64,000 bases of DNA from the NCBI RefSeq assembly GCF_022808595.1, contig NZ_JAKUCN010000007.1, positions 62,001 through 126,000 on the forward strand, written 5' to 3'. Positions 24,593-33,293 of the stretch are shown here, piece by piece. A program made the translations under genes and the position numbers. The notes under the pieces were generated by a model. That model ran no database searches. It was not told where the DNA came from and was given only the letters and a program-made list of their open reading frames with translations. How positions within the stretch are numbered: position 1 is the stretch's first letter; the number at the start of each line of letters is the position of its first letter. Source of the DNA: Microvirga solisilvae. Lineage in GTDB: Bacteria > Pseudomonadota > Alphaproteobacteria > Rhizobiales > Beijerinckiaceae.

Positions 24593-25871
24593 CGTCGCCC
24601 GTGTTCCTGTGCTGCTCTGCTCTCGCGCCGGCATATGAATTATCCCGGTTTCGAGAGCGCTCGCCTTGACTATCTCCGCCCTGTGCGAAGGATTGCCCCT
24701 GAAATGACGTGTCGGCCTGTCTGGAGGCGGAGGAACGGTCCTGAGCCATGCCGTCGGCCACCTGAATGCTGATCACGTCGGGCCGATAGCCTGAACCACG
24801 CAGAAGTGACGAGAGCTTTTCGGAGTCATGCCGAAGCAGTTGCGCCGTCTCCTCCTTCTCGACATGAAGCTCCATCTCCAGGGTATCACCTGCGAGCCTC
24901 ATCTTGACTGTAACCGCTCCCAGTTCCGCCGGGTGGAGTTGCAGCTTGAGAATCCTGAGAGCGCTCTCGGAGGCCTTGAACGATATGTTTCTCGAGGTTC
25001 CATCCGGCGTCTGAGCGCGTGAGGACGCCTCCGCTGCCATCGCCCTGACGTCAGCTCCGACGGCATTGGCAAGACGGTGGAGCGTTGCAGGCGGAAGCCC
25101 CTGCGGGTCCGCTCCATGCGCATTCTCGGCGGATTGGGATTTGGAGATCTCGACCTTCGGCAAGGTGCGGATCTCGATCTGCTCCTCAAGCCCGGCGGTC
25201 TCCTCGACGGGAGCCGGCGCCGCGGCCAAGGGAGCATTCATGTCCTTCATGGCAGCGTTATCTGAACGCTTCTGCCCATTCGAGGATGGCACGTTGAAAG
25301 CATGATCCTTGAGCTGGAGGACCTGAGTTTTCTCAACACCGCTTCCAGGTTCCGCTTGTGCTTCCGTGGCGATTTGCGCCTCGCTTGCTTCAAGAACGGG
25401 CCTGAAATGCGTTTCCTGATGCTGGACGGAGACCAGCATGCGGGAAGAGGGTAAGGTACCCACGGCATCAGGTACGTCCTGTGCATTCTGGACATCCTGC
25501 AGCATGAGCAATGACGCATTGTCAGAAGGCTGCTCTTGCCCATTGGTCGATGCAGAACCGGATTGGGGAATCGCACGGGGCAAGAAGCCTTCCAGCAGCG
25601 TGAAGACGGCTCCCGCGATGTCGGGATTTGTCTCTGCCGCCGCGCCACTATCCTCTAATTGAATGAGTGTGTCGGAAAGTTCAGTGGTTTGCGTCTTCCC
25701 GCTTCCGCTTTGCCGCTGTTCTGCAAAACCGTCGAGCAGGGACTCGAAACCCTCCGATGGTTGGGACAGGTCGCCGCCCTCGCCAGCCTCGGAGCCTGTC
25801 GAAGTGTCTCGCAAGGCTTGTGGATCGACAGGCCGGGTGATGTTCCGAGGCAGGAGGTCAATTGGGCTCAT
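24549..25871 (-). CDS. fliK: Flagellar hook-length control protein FliK (rhizobial MotD)
   Basis: FliK measures hook length and triggers the export switch in FlhB. The 440-residue protein is low-complexity and polar for about 280 residues and then has the C-terminal Flg_hook domain (about 295-375), with LRILKLQLHPAELGAVTVKM and a later SLLRGSGYRPDVISIQV. The tail is hydrophilic. Position after motB-motC matches rhizobial motD, later recognised as fliK. Its start overlaps the motC stop by 4 bp. Confidence 0.9.
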   Translation of the reverse strand: MSPIDLLPRNITRPVDPQALRDTSTGSEAGEGGDLSQPSEGFESLLDGFAEQRQSGSGKTQTTELSDTLIQLEDSGAAAETNPDIAGAVFTLLEGFLPRAIPQSGSASTNGQEQPSDNASLLMLQDVQNAQDVPDAVGTLPSSRMLVSVQHQETHFRPVLEASEAQIATEAQAEPGSGVEKTQVLQLKDHAFNVPSSNGQKRSDNAAMKDMNAPLAAAPAPVEETAGLEEQIEIRTLPKVEISKSQSAENAHGADPQGLPPATLHRLANAVGADVRAMAAEASSRAQTPDGTSRNISFKASESALRILKLQLHPAELGAVTVKMRLAGDTLEMELHVEKEETAQLLRHDSEKLSSLLRGSGYRPDVISIQVADGMAQDRSSASRQADTSFQGQSFAQGGDSQGERSRNRDNSYAGARAEQHRNTGDDETLGSHNRGGVYL

Positions 25872-27151
25872 TGAACTGTCGATACCGGGTTCTTGATCAG
25901 CTTATCGATGCGGCTCAGGGCATCACGTGCCTTCAATACAGCCTGAAGCTGTTCTGGCGCTTGCTGTCCGCCCTGTTGAGGAGATGGTTCTGCCTTGGCC
26001 GATCCATCAGATATCTTTCCGTTGCTCTCCGCGATCTTTGCTCCCGGCATCAGCCGGATTTGCCCCGCCATGGCGAGCGCGGAGTTCAGAAGGGCGGAAT
26101 CTGTCTCCGACAGAACAGCCCTGTCGATGCTTTGAAGATTTTCGACCGCCGTCTGAATGGTCTCTGGAGACACCACCATGGCGGCCGCGCGATAGAGTTT
26201 GGCTCGGGCGGCGCTGGCTATATCTGTACCCGACAGATCAGCGGCCTTGTCCGCGAGCAGCAACGCAGATTTCGTAAAGCCCTGATCGATGGATGAGCGT
26301 GCGGTCAGAAGATAGAGATCGCGGCGCGCATCAGGTTCCAGATCGGCAAGAACGTCGACGACGGCGTTGAAGAGCGCCTGATCCTTCCCAAAGTCGATCC
26401 TTGTCAGAACCGACGCCAAACGCTGCCTGAAATTTCCTGCATAGATCGAGTGCCGATACCGGCGCAGGTAACCCGAAGAGAGTGCAAGAAACTTCTTCAT
26501 ATCGCCTGTTTGGCTCGACACGAAGACCTGGCGCCGCAGGGCACCCTCCTCGAGAAGGGTGCCCGGAGCCTGGAGCCTGACATAATCAAGAAGATCATTG
26601 GATTTCTTCGCATCGCTGCGGACGAGCAGCGCGGATTGGACGAGAGCCATTTGCGCGGAGAGCATGGGAGGCAAAGATTCGATGTCGACCGACAGAAGCT
26701 TCCCCTTTGCCTCTTCTTCTCGCCCTTCCACATAGGCAAGAACGCCCTCGACGAAGGGTCTCTCTTCCGGAGGAAGGGATGGATTGCCCATCTCCAGGAT
26801 CTTCCTGAGAATTGGCGGACTGCCGCCGCTCAGGACGAAGGCTGCGGCCGCACGCACATTCCTGCGATCCATCCAGGCATTCTGATCGAGTTCCATGAAA
26901 CGGGTATCGAGGATCGTCAGAAGTCCTCGCTGTCCCATATGAGCCTCGGTGGAACCGATAGCGATCTGGTCCTGCATCAGCTGCAGGGTGCGCACCATCT
27001 GCACCGCGGGAGGCAGAACTTTCGGCTCCGCTGCAACGGATTCGGGCGCCGCCGGCTCTTGCCGGTTCTCAGTGGAGGCCGCGACCGCCCCCGACAATCC
27101 AACAAGAATGATCGTGAGAGCAGCCCGAAAGAGATTGTACACTTTCGTCAC
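25868..27151 (-). CDS. motC: Periplasmic motility protein MotC
   Basis: MotC is a periplasmic protein needed for flagellar rotation in rhizobia, where it interacts with MotB. The 427-residue protein has a signal peptide (about 1-25, cut near VAAS) and a long helical, TPR-like body. The family features include PAVQMVRTLQLMQDQIAIGS, MGQRGLLTILD and a middle with LRRYRHSIYAGNFRQRLA. It overlaps motB upstream and fliK downstream by 4 bp each. Its chaperone MotE is encoded at 32.8-33.3 kb. Confidence 0.93.
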   Translation of the reverse strand: MTKVYNLFRAALTIILVGLSGAVAASTENRQEPAAPESVAAEPKVLPPAVQMVRTLQLMQDQIAIGSTEAHMGQRGLLTILDTRFMELDQNAWMDRRNVRAAAAFVLSGGSPPILRKILEMGNPSLPPEERPFVEGVLAYVEGREEEAKGKLLSVDIESLPPMLSAQMALVQSALLVRSDAKKSNDLLDYVRLQAPGTLLEEGALRRQVFVSSQTGDMKKFLALSSGYLRRYRHSIYAGNFRQRLASVLTRIDFGKDQALFNAVVDVLADLEPDARRDLYLLTARSSIDQGFTKSALLLADKAADLSGTDIASAARAKLYRAAAMVVSPETIQTAVENLQSIDRAVLSETDSALLNSALAMAGQIRLMPGAKIAESNGKISDGSAKAEPSPQQGGQQAPEQLQAVLKARDALSRIDKLIKNPVSTVQ

Positions 27152-28368
27152 TCCTGGATGAGGATTTCCACGCGCCGGTTCTGGTCGGCCTTGGTATCTG
27201 AAGCGATCTTCGGATCCCGATCGGCATGACCCTCGACGCGTACGATCCTGTTCTCATCCAGCCCGCCGCGCACCAGCATGTAGAGCGCCATCTGCGCACG
27301 CGCATGAGAAAGCCGCCAATTGTCATAATTCGCGGATTTGAAGGGACGGCTGTCCGTGTGCCCGCGAATGACGATCTTGCCCGGCTTGGCCTGCAGGATC
27401 GCGGCGATCTTTGCCATGGCGTGAACGACTTTAGGGTTCGGCTCTGCAGAGCCTACCGTGAACATGGAAAAATCGAAATCGTCGGTCAGGCTGATCATCG
27501 TTCCCGAGCCCGTCCGGCGAACCTCGATATGCGGCTTGGGCGATATATCCCTGGCCCCCTGGACCGCATTCATGATCTCTCGTTTCAGCTCGGCCGCTTT
27601 CTGGTCGGCACTTGCATCGACGGGAGGGCTGACCGCCTCCGGTGTGGAACCGGCTTTTGCCTCTGGCCCGATCTTCGTATCCGGTATGGCAGCAAGAGCC
27701 TGAGCCTTCGGCTCGCGACGCTCATCCACCGGTTGCTTGCGCTTTGCCGCAGCCAGAGCATCGATCTCGGCCTTCGTGGGAACAGGCGTCGCCATGCCGG
27801 GCTTGGAAGGCGTCTCCGCCTTCATTTCATCGATGGGCGCGACTTGCCAGTAGAGCGGATCGAAAGGATCCCTGAAGGCTTCTCCGCCATTCAGGCCAGG
27901 ATCGTCGCGCTCACCGGGCGTGACATCAGCCCCAAGGGTATCTTGCGGATTGGCTTCGATCTCATCGGCAATCTTCGCCAACACTGCATAAGGATCCTGG
28001 AACAGGGCTCCTTCCTTGAAGCGCGGCTTCTGCAACTGGTTCGATTTTCCGCCGGTACCCTCGCCGCTCCCTTTTTCGCGACCTTCCTTTTTCTCTGTCG
28101 ACTCGTTCTCAGGCTTCACATTCTGCGGATCTTCCAGACCCTTCTTGTTCGCGGTGGAATTGGCCAGCTGGACCGGGTTGAAGTAATTCGCGACGCCAGC
28201 CTTCGTTTCCTCATCGGCCATGCCGATCAGCCACATGACGAGAAAGAACGCCATCATGGCCGTCATGAAATCCGCATGAGCGATCTTCCAGGCGCCGCCC
28301 TTGACGGTCTCCTCGCCATCATCGCCCCTGCGGATGATGAGAATTTCGCTCTTGTCCTGACCCGCCAT
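27148..28368 (-). CDS. motB: Flagellar motor stator protein MotB
   Basis: MotB anchors the stator to peptidoglycan and carries the proton path. The protein (406 residues from ATG 28368) has a single membrane helix (about 35-53) with the essential Asp33 in AHADFMTAMMAFFLVMWLIG, a long charged periplasmic linker (about 60-270) and a C-terminal OmpA-like domain with RGHTDSRPF and NWRLSHARA. The linker is longer than in enterobacteria, as in rhizobial MotB that binds MotC. A GTG at 28374 overlapping the fliH stop is an alternative start. Confidence 0.95.
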   Translation of the reverse strand: MAGQDKSEILIIRRGDDGEETVKGGAWKIAHADFMTAMMAFFLVMWLIGMADEETKAGVANYFNPVQLANSTANKKGLEDPQNVKPENESTEKKEGREKGSGEGTGGKSNQLQKPRFKEGALFQDPYAVLAKIADEIEANPQDTLGADVTPGERDDPGLNGGEAFRDPFDPLYWQVAPIDEMKAETPSKPGMATPVPTKAEIDALAAAKRKQPVDERREPKAQALAAIPDTKIGPEAKAGSTPEAVSPPVDASADQKAAELKREIMNAVQGARDISPKPHIEVRRTGSGTMISLTDDFDFSMFTVGSAEPNPKVVHAMAKIAAILQAKPGKIVIRGHTDSRPFKSANYDNWRLSHARAQMALYMLVRGGLDENRIVRVEGHADRDPKIASDTKADQNRRVEILIQE

Positions 28369-28370
28369 GA

Positions 28371-29021
28371 TCACTCTGCCTTCAGGGATGTCTGCAACCG
28401 CTCGACCCAGGCGGAAAACTGCGTCTCAACCGTCGTGTCGCCTGCAGTCAGGGTTACTTCCACATCGTCGGTGGGCGTGAATTCGACGAGCCCCTCGCGC
28501 AGCACCATGCCCGCCTTGATGCCCGACAGGATGTCTTCCGGGCCCCTCACTCTCAGAAGGGGCGCATTCTCGCCCGAGAGGATCGTTCCAAGAATATCGG
28601 TGAACTCGGCAATGGCCTTCTGCTTGAGCGCGTCGGGAATCACGGCGGCGAGAATTCTGGTTACTCTCTCCGACAGGACAGTTTCGAGATTTCCAACCGC
28701 CTTGACGATCTGGGCGGAGAGCTGCAACGCCTCCTGCTCGACCCAGAGCTCCCGCTGAATGGCCATTTCTTCGTGATGGCGTTGACGTTCCTGCTCCAGG
28801 GCTTCTTCGAGACGAAGGCGCGCTGCTTCACGCTCCTCCATCCGCACCCGCTCTTCAACGGATTGGATCAATTCCGCCTGCCGCTCGGCCGCGCTCGGAA
28901 CGCGCACAATCTCCTCTTCCTGAACCTGCTTGACCCGGCGCAGGATTCCGATTCCGAAACCGTCGGCGGAAGTCGGAGAAGAAAAGTCGCTGATGAGATT
29001 GGCGATGGAGCCGGACATCAT
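28371..29021 (-). CDS. fliH: FliH-like flagellar assembly protein
   Basis: FliH negatively regulates the FliI ATPase and tethers it to the export gate. The 216-residue protein has a central charged coiled coil (about 45-105, with ERVRMEEREAARLRLEEAL) and a C-terminal globular part, the usual arrangement. Sequence similarity in this family is weak. Position directly after fliF, with ATGA overlap of its start and the fliF stop, is the canonical place for fliH. It is followed by motB rather than fliI, which here is at 15.9-17.2 kb. Confidence 0.82.
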   Translation of the reverse strand: MMSGSIANLISDFSSPTSADGFGIGILRRVKQVQEEEIVRVPSAAERQAELIQSVEERVRMEEREAARLRLEEALEQERQRHHEEMAIQRELWVEQEALQLSAQIVKAVGNLETVLSERVTRILAAVIPDALKQKAIAEFTDILGTILSGENAPLLRVRGPEDILSGIKAGMVLREGLVEFTPTDDVEVTLTAGDTTVETQFSAWVERLQTSLKAE

Positions 29022-30664
29022 GCCGCCTCTTGGCCGAGCCATTGCTTGAGCACGGCCGCCGCCTGCTCCTCACTCAGCTCGATGATCTGCTCCAGCTTAC
29101 GCTGAGGCGTCCGCTGCAGCTCGATCATCGGCAAGGCCTCTTCCTGCAGAGCGGCTTGGCGCGCATGCTCCTCGCGCTCGGCGGCTTCAAGCAGTTCCTT
29201 GCCGGCTTCGACGGCAGACAGAGCAGCCATCTGCTCGCGCTGGATTTCGATCTCGGCCTGGTGACGTGCGATCAGCATCCGAACAGCAGGACGCAGGCCG
29301 AACCAGATCAGCATCGCGCATAGCGCCAGGATGGTCAGCGCATTCACGACCGTGCCGAACTGACGGGTCAGAATCTCCGCGACGGAGGGACCAGGCACTG
29401 GCTGAAGCATCCCGCCGTCGTCGACGAAGCTCACGGCCGCGACCTTGATCTGATCGCCGCGCGATTTGCTGAAGCCGGCGGCGGATGCAACGAGCTGCTC
29501 GATCTCAGCCACCTTGGCGTCGATCTCGGCAGGATTGGCATTATCGCCCAGGAGAGACGCGATCCGGGACTTGTTGACGAGAACGGCAACCGAGAGATTG
29601 CGGATCGCATAACCATCGCTGATGGTCTGGATTGTCTTGGACGAAATTTCGTAATTCGTCAGTTCCTCGCGGCGCTGATTGTCTTCGCTCGAACTGTCGT
29701 TCGATTCTCCCCTGACATTCTCTTCAGGCAGGTTCTGCTGAACGGTCGTCGGGCGCTGGCCGGTCCTGTTCTGCGAGACCTCGGTTTCCTTGATGGTTCG
29801 CGTCGAGCGTTCGACCTTGGATTCCGGATTGAAGATCGTTTCGTTGGTGTTCACCTTGTCGGTGTTGAGGCGCGCGGCAACGCTGATCTCGAAATTGCCG
29901 ATGCCGAGATAGGGCGAGAGAGTGCGCCGGACATTGTCCTGGATTTCGAGGCCGACCGTCTTCTCAAGATTGGCGAGCTTTCCGGTCGAGGCATTGGAGG
30001 CTTCGTCTCCCGAGGCGAGCAGCGTGCCTTCCGTGTTCATCACCGTCACCTTGTCGACAGCCATGCCGGGAATGGCGGCGGAAACGAGGTGGCGGATCGC
30101 CTGAGCGGAGGATGCATCGTCGGCAGGCGATGTGCGGATCACCACGGAGGCCGAAGGAGGCTGCTGCTCGTGGCGGAAGGACCCGCGCTCGGGCAGGACG
30201 ATATGCACCCGCGCAGCCTTGATGCCTTTCATGCCCTGGATCGTCCGTGCAAGCTCGCCTTCCATGGCGCGAACCTTGGTGACTTCCTGCATGAAGGAGG
30301 TCAGGCCGAGCGATCCGAGATCGTTGAAAAGTTCGTAGCCGGACTTGGTGCTGTGCGGCAGTCCCTTCTCGGCCAGCATCATACGAGCCTGAGCGGTGTT
30401 GCCGTAGCTCACCAGAAGCGATGTGCCGTCCGAGCTGACATCGAAGGGAATGCCCGCATCCTTCAGCACGGACCCCATGCGGCCGATATCTTCGCGATCA
30501 AGCCCGGTATAGAGCGTTTCCTGGGAGGGGCGGCTGAGATAATAGGCGCCGAAGCCGACGGCAAGGAACACGATCAGGCCGATGGCCGCCAGGGCCGCCA
30601 GGCGGCGTGCTCCCAGCTGGATCAGGCTGGCCCACAATCTCTCGGCATGTTGACGACCGGGCAT
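29018..30664 (-). CDS. fliF: Flagellar MS-ring protein FliF
   Basis: FliF builds the MS ring in the inner membrane, the first flagellar structure assembled. From the ATG at 30664 the 548 residues have membrane segments at about 24-46 and 430-450, flanking a large periplasmic region with ring-building motifs (LVSYGNTAQARMMLAEKGLP, GIKAARVHIVLPE). The C-terminal tail (about 515-548) holds the FliG-binding helix. A TTG at 30679 is an alternative. A 7-bp inverted repeat (30669-30675 with 30693-30699) lies just before the start and could mask ribosome access. Confidence 0.96.
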   Translation of the reverse strand: MPGRQHAERLWASLIQLGARRLAALAAIGLIVFLAVGFGAYYLSRPSQETLYTGLDREDIGRMGSVLKDAGIPFDVSSDGTSLLVSYGNTAQARMMLAEKGLPHSTKSGYELFNDLGSLGLTSFMQEVTKVRAMEGELARTIQGMKGIKAARVHIVLPERGSFRHEQQPPSASVVIRTSPADDASSAQAIRHLVSAAIPGMAVDKVTVMNTEGTLLASGDEASNASTGKLANLEKTVGLEIQDNVRRTLSPYLGIGNFEISVAARLNTDKVNTNETIFNPESKVERSTRTIKETEVSQNRTGQRPTTVQQNLPEENVRGESNDSSSEDNQRREELTNYEISSKTIQTISDGYAIRNLSVAVLVNKSRIASLLGDNANPAEIDAKVAEIEQLVASAAGFSKSRGDQIKVAAVSFVDDGGMLQPVPGPSVAEILTRQFGTVVNALTILALCAMLIWFGLRPAVRMLIARHQAEIEIQREQMAALSAVEAGKELLEAAEREEHARQAALQEEALPMIELQRTPQRKLEQIIELSEEQAAAVLKQWLGQEAA

Positions 30665-30773
30665 GAACAATCTCGGCAAGAATGAATGGTGTCGAGATTC
30701 AGTTCTGCCCGGTCAACCTTGTGCGAAGGTTGCTGCTCTTTTATCGGAGCCGTCAATGGATGGAGAGCGCTTC

Positions 30774-31580
30774 CTAGAAGTATGACCTGACCAGCCCGCT
30801 CACGAGGATGTTCCAGCCGTCGATCAGGACGAAGAACAATATTTTGAACGGAAGGGCCAGGACGGTTGGCGGCATCATCATCATGCCCATCGACATCACG
30901 AGCGTCGCCACGATCATGTCGATCACCAGGAATGGAAGGGCGATCAGGAAGCCGATTTCGAATCCTCGCCGCAATTCGGAGATCATGAAGGCCGGGATGA
31001 GGACCCGCAGGTCGATCTTCTCTCCGGCACCCGCCTTCGGGTAGGCTGCCTCCGCGAGGTCCATGAAAGTCTGGAGGTCTTTTGGGCGAACATGCGAGAG
31101 CATGAACTCGCGGAACGGCTCGGCCGTCTTGGTGAAAGCCTCTGCCTCGGAGATCCTGTTCTCCGTCAGAGGGCGCACCCCGTCGTTCCATGCCCGGTCG
31201 AATGTCGGACCCATGACGAAGAACGTCATGAACAGGGACAGGCTGATGAGAAAGATATTGGCCGGCGTGCTCTGGAGCCCCAGGCCGGAGCGGAGAAACG
31301 AGAAGGCCACGACGAAACGCGTGAAGCTCGTCACCATGATGAGGAGGCCCGGAGCGAGCGAGAGAACCGTCAGTAGGGCAACGATCTGGATGATCCTGCC
31401 GCTTGCAGCACCATCCCCAGGCGGAAGCAGTGCCTCGAGATTGGGAACCTGGGCCTGCGCGGCTGTTGCGCCTGCCACGACGAGAAGGAAGCCGATGCAG
31501 AGAGCTGGAATGATCTTGGAGATGAAATTTTTCATGGAAATATATCGACAATCAATTTTCGAAAGGCGCTCTTGGATCAT
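30774..31580 (-). CDS. fliP: Flagellar export gate protein FliP
   Basis: FliP forms the pentameric core of the export gate. The protein has an N-terminal signal peptide, four membrane helices and the family signatures FTRFVVAFSFLRSGLGLQSTP and FLIALPFLVIDMIVATLVMSMGMMMMPP. The ATG at 31580 overlaps the fliL stop by 4 bp and gives 268 residues. An ATG at 31535 would begin nearer the signal peptide but has no ribosome site. After the stop there are 109 bp before fliF containing a 7-bp hairpin at 30714-30732. Confidence 0.95.
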   Translation of the reverse strand: MIQERLSKIDCRYISMKNFISKIIPALCIGFLLVVAGATAAQAQVPNLEALLPPGDGAASGRIIQIVALLTVLSLAPGLLIMVTSFTRFVVAFSFLRSGLGLQSTPANIFLISLSLFMTFFVMGPTFDRAWNDGVRPLTENRISEAEAFTKTAEPFREFMLSHVRPKDLQTFMDLAEAAYPKAGAGEKIDLRVLIPAFMISELRRGFEIGFLIALPFLVIDMIVATLVMSMGMMMMPPTVLALPFKILFFVLIDGWNILVSGLVRSYF

Positions 31581-32083
31581 TGAACGATGAGAGTCTCGAG
31601 CACGAGTTCCTTGATCACGCCGTTCGAGCGCAGCTTCATTCTCTCGTTGAGGTCTTCCCTGAGATGAAGCAATCCGCTCGGCCCCTGGATTTGCGCCAGC
31701 GACACTGTCCGCAGATAGGCGAGCACATCCTGGCGGGCTTGCGCGACCATGACATCGGAATTGAGCTCATTTCCGCTCTTGTAGACGATGGATGCCTCCA
31801 GCCTGATCCAGTCGCTGTCCGACCCTATGAGGTTGGTAACGACGGGCGACAGCCGCTTGATGGCAATGTCGCCAATATAGGGGCTCATGTTCTCCTGCTG
31901 CTGCGGCGACTCCTTGAACTTCTCCTCGACCCGCTTTTGAATGTTCGCCACCATGGTCAAGCCGAATCCGCCGCCGATCAGAGCGGATAGGAGCGTCAGC
32001 ACTCCGAGAGTCACGATCAGGCTCTTGGCGCCTTCCTTCCTCTCGGCCTGTCCTGGGGAGGGCAATGCGGGTTTTTCTGCCAT
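31577..32083 (-). CDS. fliL: Flagellar basal body-associated protein FliL
   Basis: FliL rings the stator and supports torque and surface sensing. The 168-residue protein has one membrane helix (about 23-46), then a periplasmic domain. The end (LNERMKLRSNGVIKELVLETLIVQ) is the typical FliL C-terminus. It lies between flgH (14 bp) and fliP (4-bp overlap). Confidence 0.9.
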   Translation of the reverse strand: MAEKPALPSPGQAERKEGAKSLIVTLGVLTLLSALIGGGFGLTMVANIQKRVEEKFKESPQQQENMSPYIGDIAIKRLSPVVTNLIGSDSDWIRLEASIVYKSGNELNSDVMVAQARQDVLAYLRTVSLAQIQGPSGLLHLREDLNERMKLRSNGVIKELVLETLIVQ

Positions 32084-32097
32084 GGTCCTGTCTTTTC

Positions 32098-32796
32098 TTA
32101 GAAGGGCGTCACCGCATCGTAGATCTGCTGGCCATAGGCAGGCTGCTGGACCTCCATCAGCCGTCCTCGGCCGCCATAAGAAACTCGAGCCTCGGCGATC
32201 TTGTCATAGCTGATCGTGTTCCTCGGCGAGATGTCACGCGGGCGCACGATGCCTGCGATGTTCAGGACACGAACCTCGAAATTCACGCGAACTTCCTGCG
32301 ATCCGCTGATGATGACATTTCCGTTGGGAAGAACCTCGGTGACGATCGCCGCAACGGAGAGGCGCAGCTTTTCCGAACGATCGATCGTCCCCTGCCCCGT
32401 CGAGGAAGAAGAGGAATCGAGCCCCACATCTCCCGTGCCGGCAGCCTGCCATCCCTTGAAGACGAAGCCGTAGGAAAGACCTGCATCGATGTTGGACGAA
32501 CGGGAGCGGTCGCTCGCATTGTCGAACTGGGCCTTGTCGTCGATCTGAATATTGACGGTGACGATATCGCCCACTTGCCGGGCGCGCGGGCTGGTGAACA
32601 GATCGGCGCTGGCATTGCTCCATGTGGAATTCGGCGCTGCGCCGGCTGTGCTCCGGAACACTTGCGGAATAGGCTCACGCTCAACAGTGATGCCGGATCC
32701 GACCGGCGTCATGCCCGGCTCGCGTCCGAGATCCTCAGGCCGTGTCGCGCAGGCCGCAAGAAGGCAAAGGCTGCCAATGGCAATGACGAACTTCAT
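32098..32796 (-). CDS. flgH: Flagellar L-ring lipoprotein FlgH
   Basis: FlgH forms the outer-membrane bushing. The 232-residue protein has a lipoprotein signal with LAAC and Cys16. The mature part has the family features ARQVGDIVTVNIQIDDKAQ and LPNGNVIISGSQEVRVN, then SPRNTISYDKIAEARVSYGGRG near the end. It overlaps motE upstream by 4 bp. Confidence 0.96.
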   Translation of the reverse strand: MKFVIAIGSLCLLAACATRPEDLGREPGMTPVGSGITVEREPIPQVFRSTAGAAPNSTWSNASADLFTSPRARQVGDIVTVNIQIDDKAQFDNASDRSRSSNIDAGLSYGFVFKGWQAAGTGDVGLDSSSSSTGQGTIDRSEKLRLSVAAIVTEVLPNGNVIISGSQEVRVNFEVRVLNIAGIVRPRDISPRNTISYDKIAEARVSYGGRGRLMEVQQPAYGQQIYDAVTPF

Positions 32797-33293
32797 TCCT
32801 TCCCCCCGTTGCTCGCAACGCGCTTGGGCGCATCCGTGATGATATTGGCAAGCTGAGCAGCCCTTGCCGGCTCCATCTCGTTCAGCACCGCGCTGGCCGA
32901 ACGAGGATTGAGCTTGGCGATCACGGCGGCCGCGATTTCCTCGTCCATGTTCGTGAGCTGGATGGCCGCAGCGTCCGGACGCATGCGGGAATAGATCGAA
33001 ACGATCGTTTCATCCGCCTTTTGCAGAACCTCGTTGCGACGGCGCAGCCAATCTTCATACTCGGCGCGCTTTGCCTCGAGGATCTTGAGCCTGCCCTCGA
33101 TTTCCTTCTCGATCTTGGCGAGCTCTTCCTTCTGAAGCGCGTAGCGGGCGTCCGCTGCGGCATCCGCGATATTGGTGCAATAGGCGCTGTTCTTCGCTTC
33201 AGGAGTCTTATCCTGCGCCATGGCGGGGCCGGCCACGGACACCGCGATGAGAGCAGCGGCATAGAGCAAGGGCAAGTTCATTAATTTCATCAT
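32793..33293 (-). CDS. motE: MotE, periplasmic chaperone of MotC
   Basis: The 166-residue protein has a signal peptide (about 1-26), a coiled coil (about 45-100, KEELAKIEKEIEGRLKILEAKRAEYEDWLR) and a C-terminal MgtE-N-like helical domain (IVSIYSRMRPDAAAIQL, then AAAVIAKLNPRSASAVLNEM). This matches MotE, shown in Sinorhizobium to be a periplasmic chaperone of MotC. It is located between flgI and flgH, as in rhizobia, with 4-bp overlaps on both sides. Cys39 could form the dimer disulfide reported for the family. Confidence 0.87.
   Translation of the reverse strand: MMKLMNLPLLYAAALIAVSVAGPAMAQDKTPEAKNSAYCTNIADAAADARYALQKEELAKIEKEIEGRLKILEAKRAEYEDWLRRRNEVLQKADETIVSIYSRMRPDAAAIQLTNMDEEIAAAVIAKLNPRSASAVLNEMEPARAAQLANIITDAPKRVASNGGKE

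Noticed and set aside
27226..28758. 510-codon plus-strand ORF antisense to motB and fliH
   Set aside because: It is a reading-frame shadow of GC-rich genes: composition is Arg/Leu/His-rich with no domain, and the minus-strand frames are clear motB and fliH.
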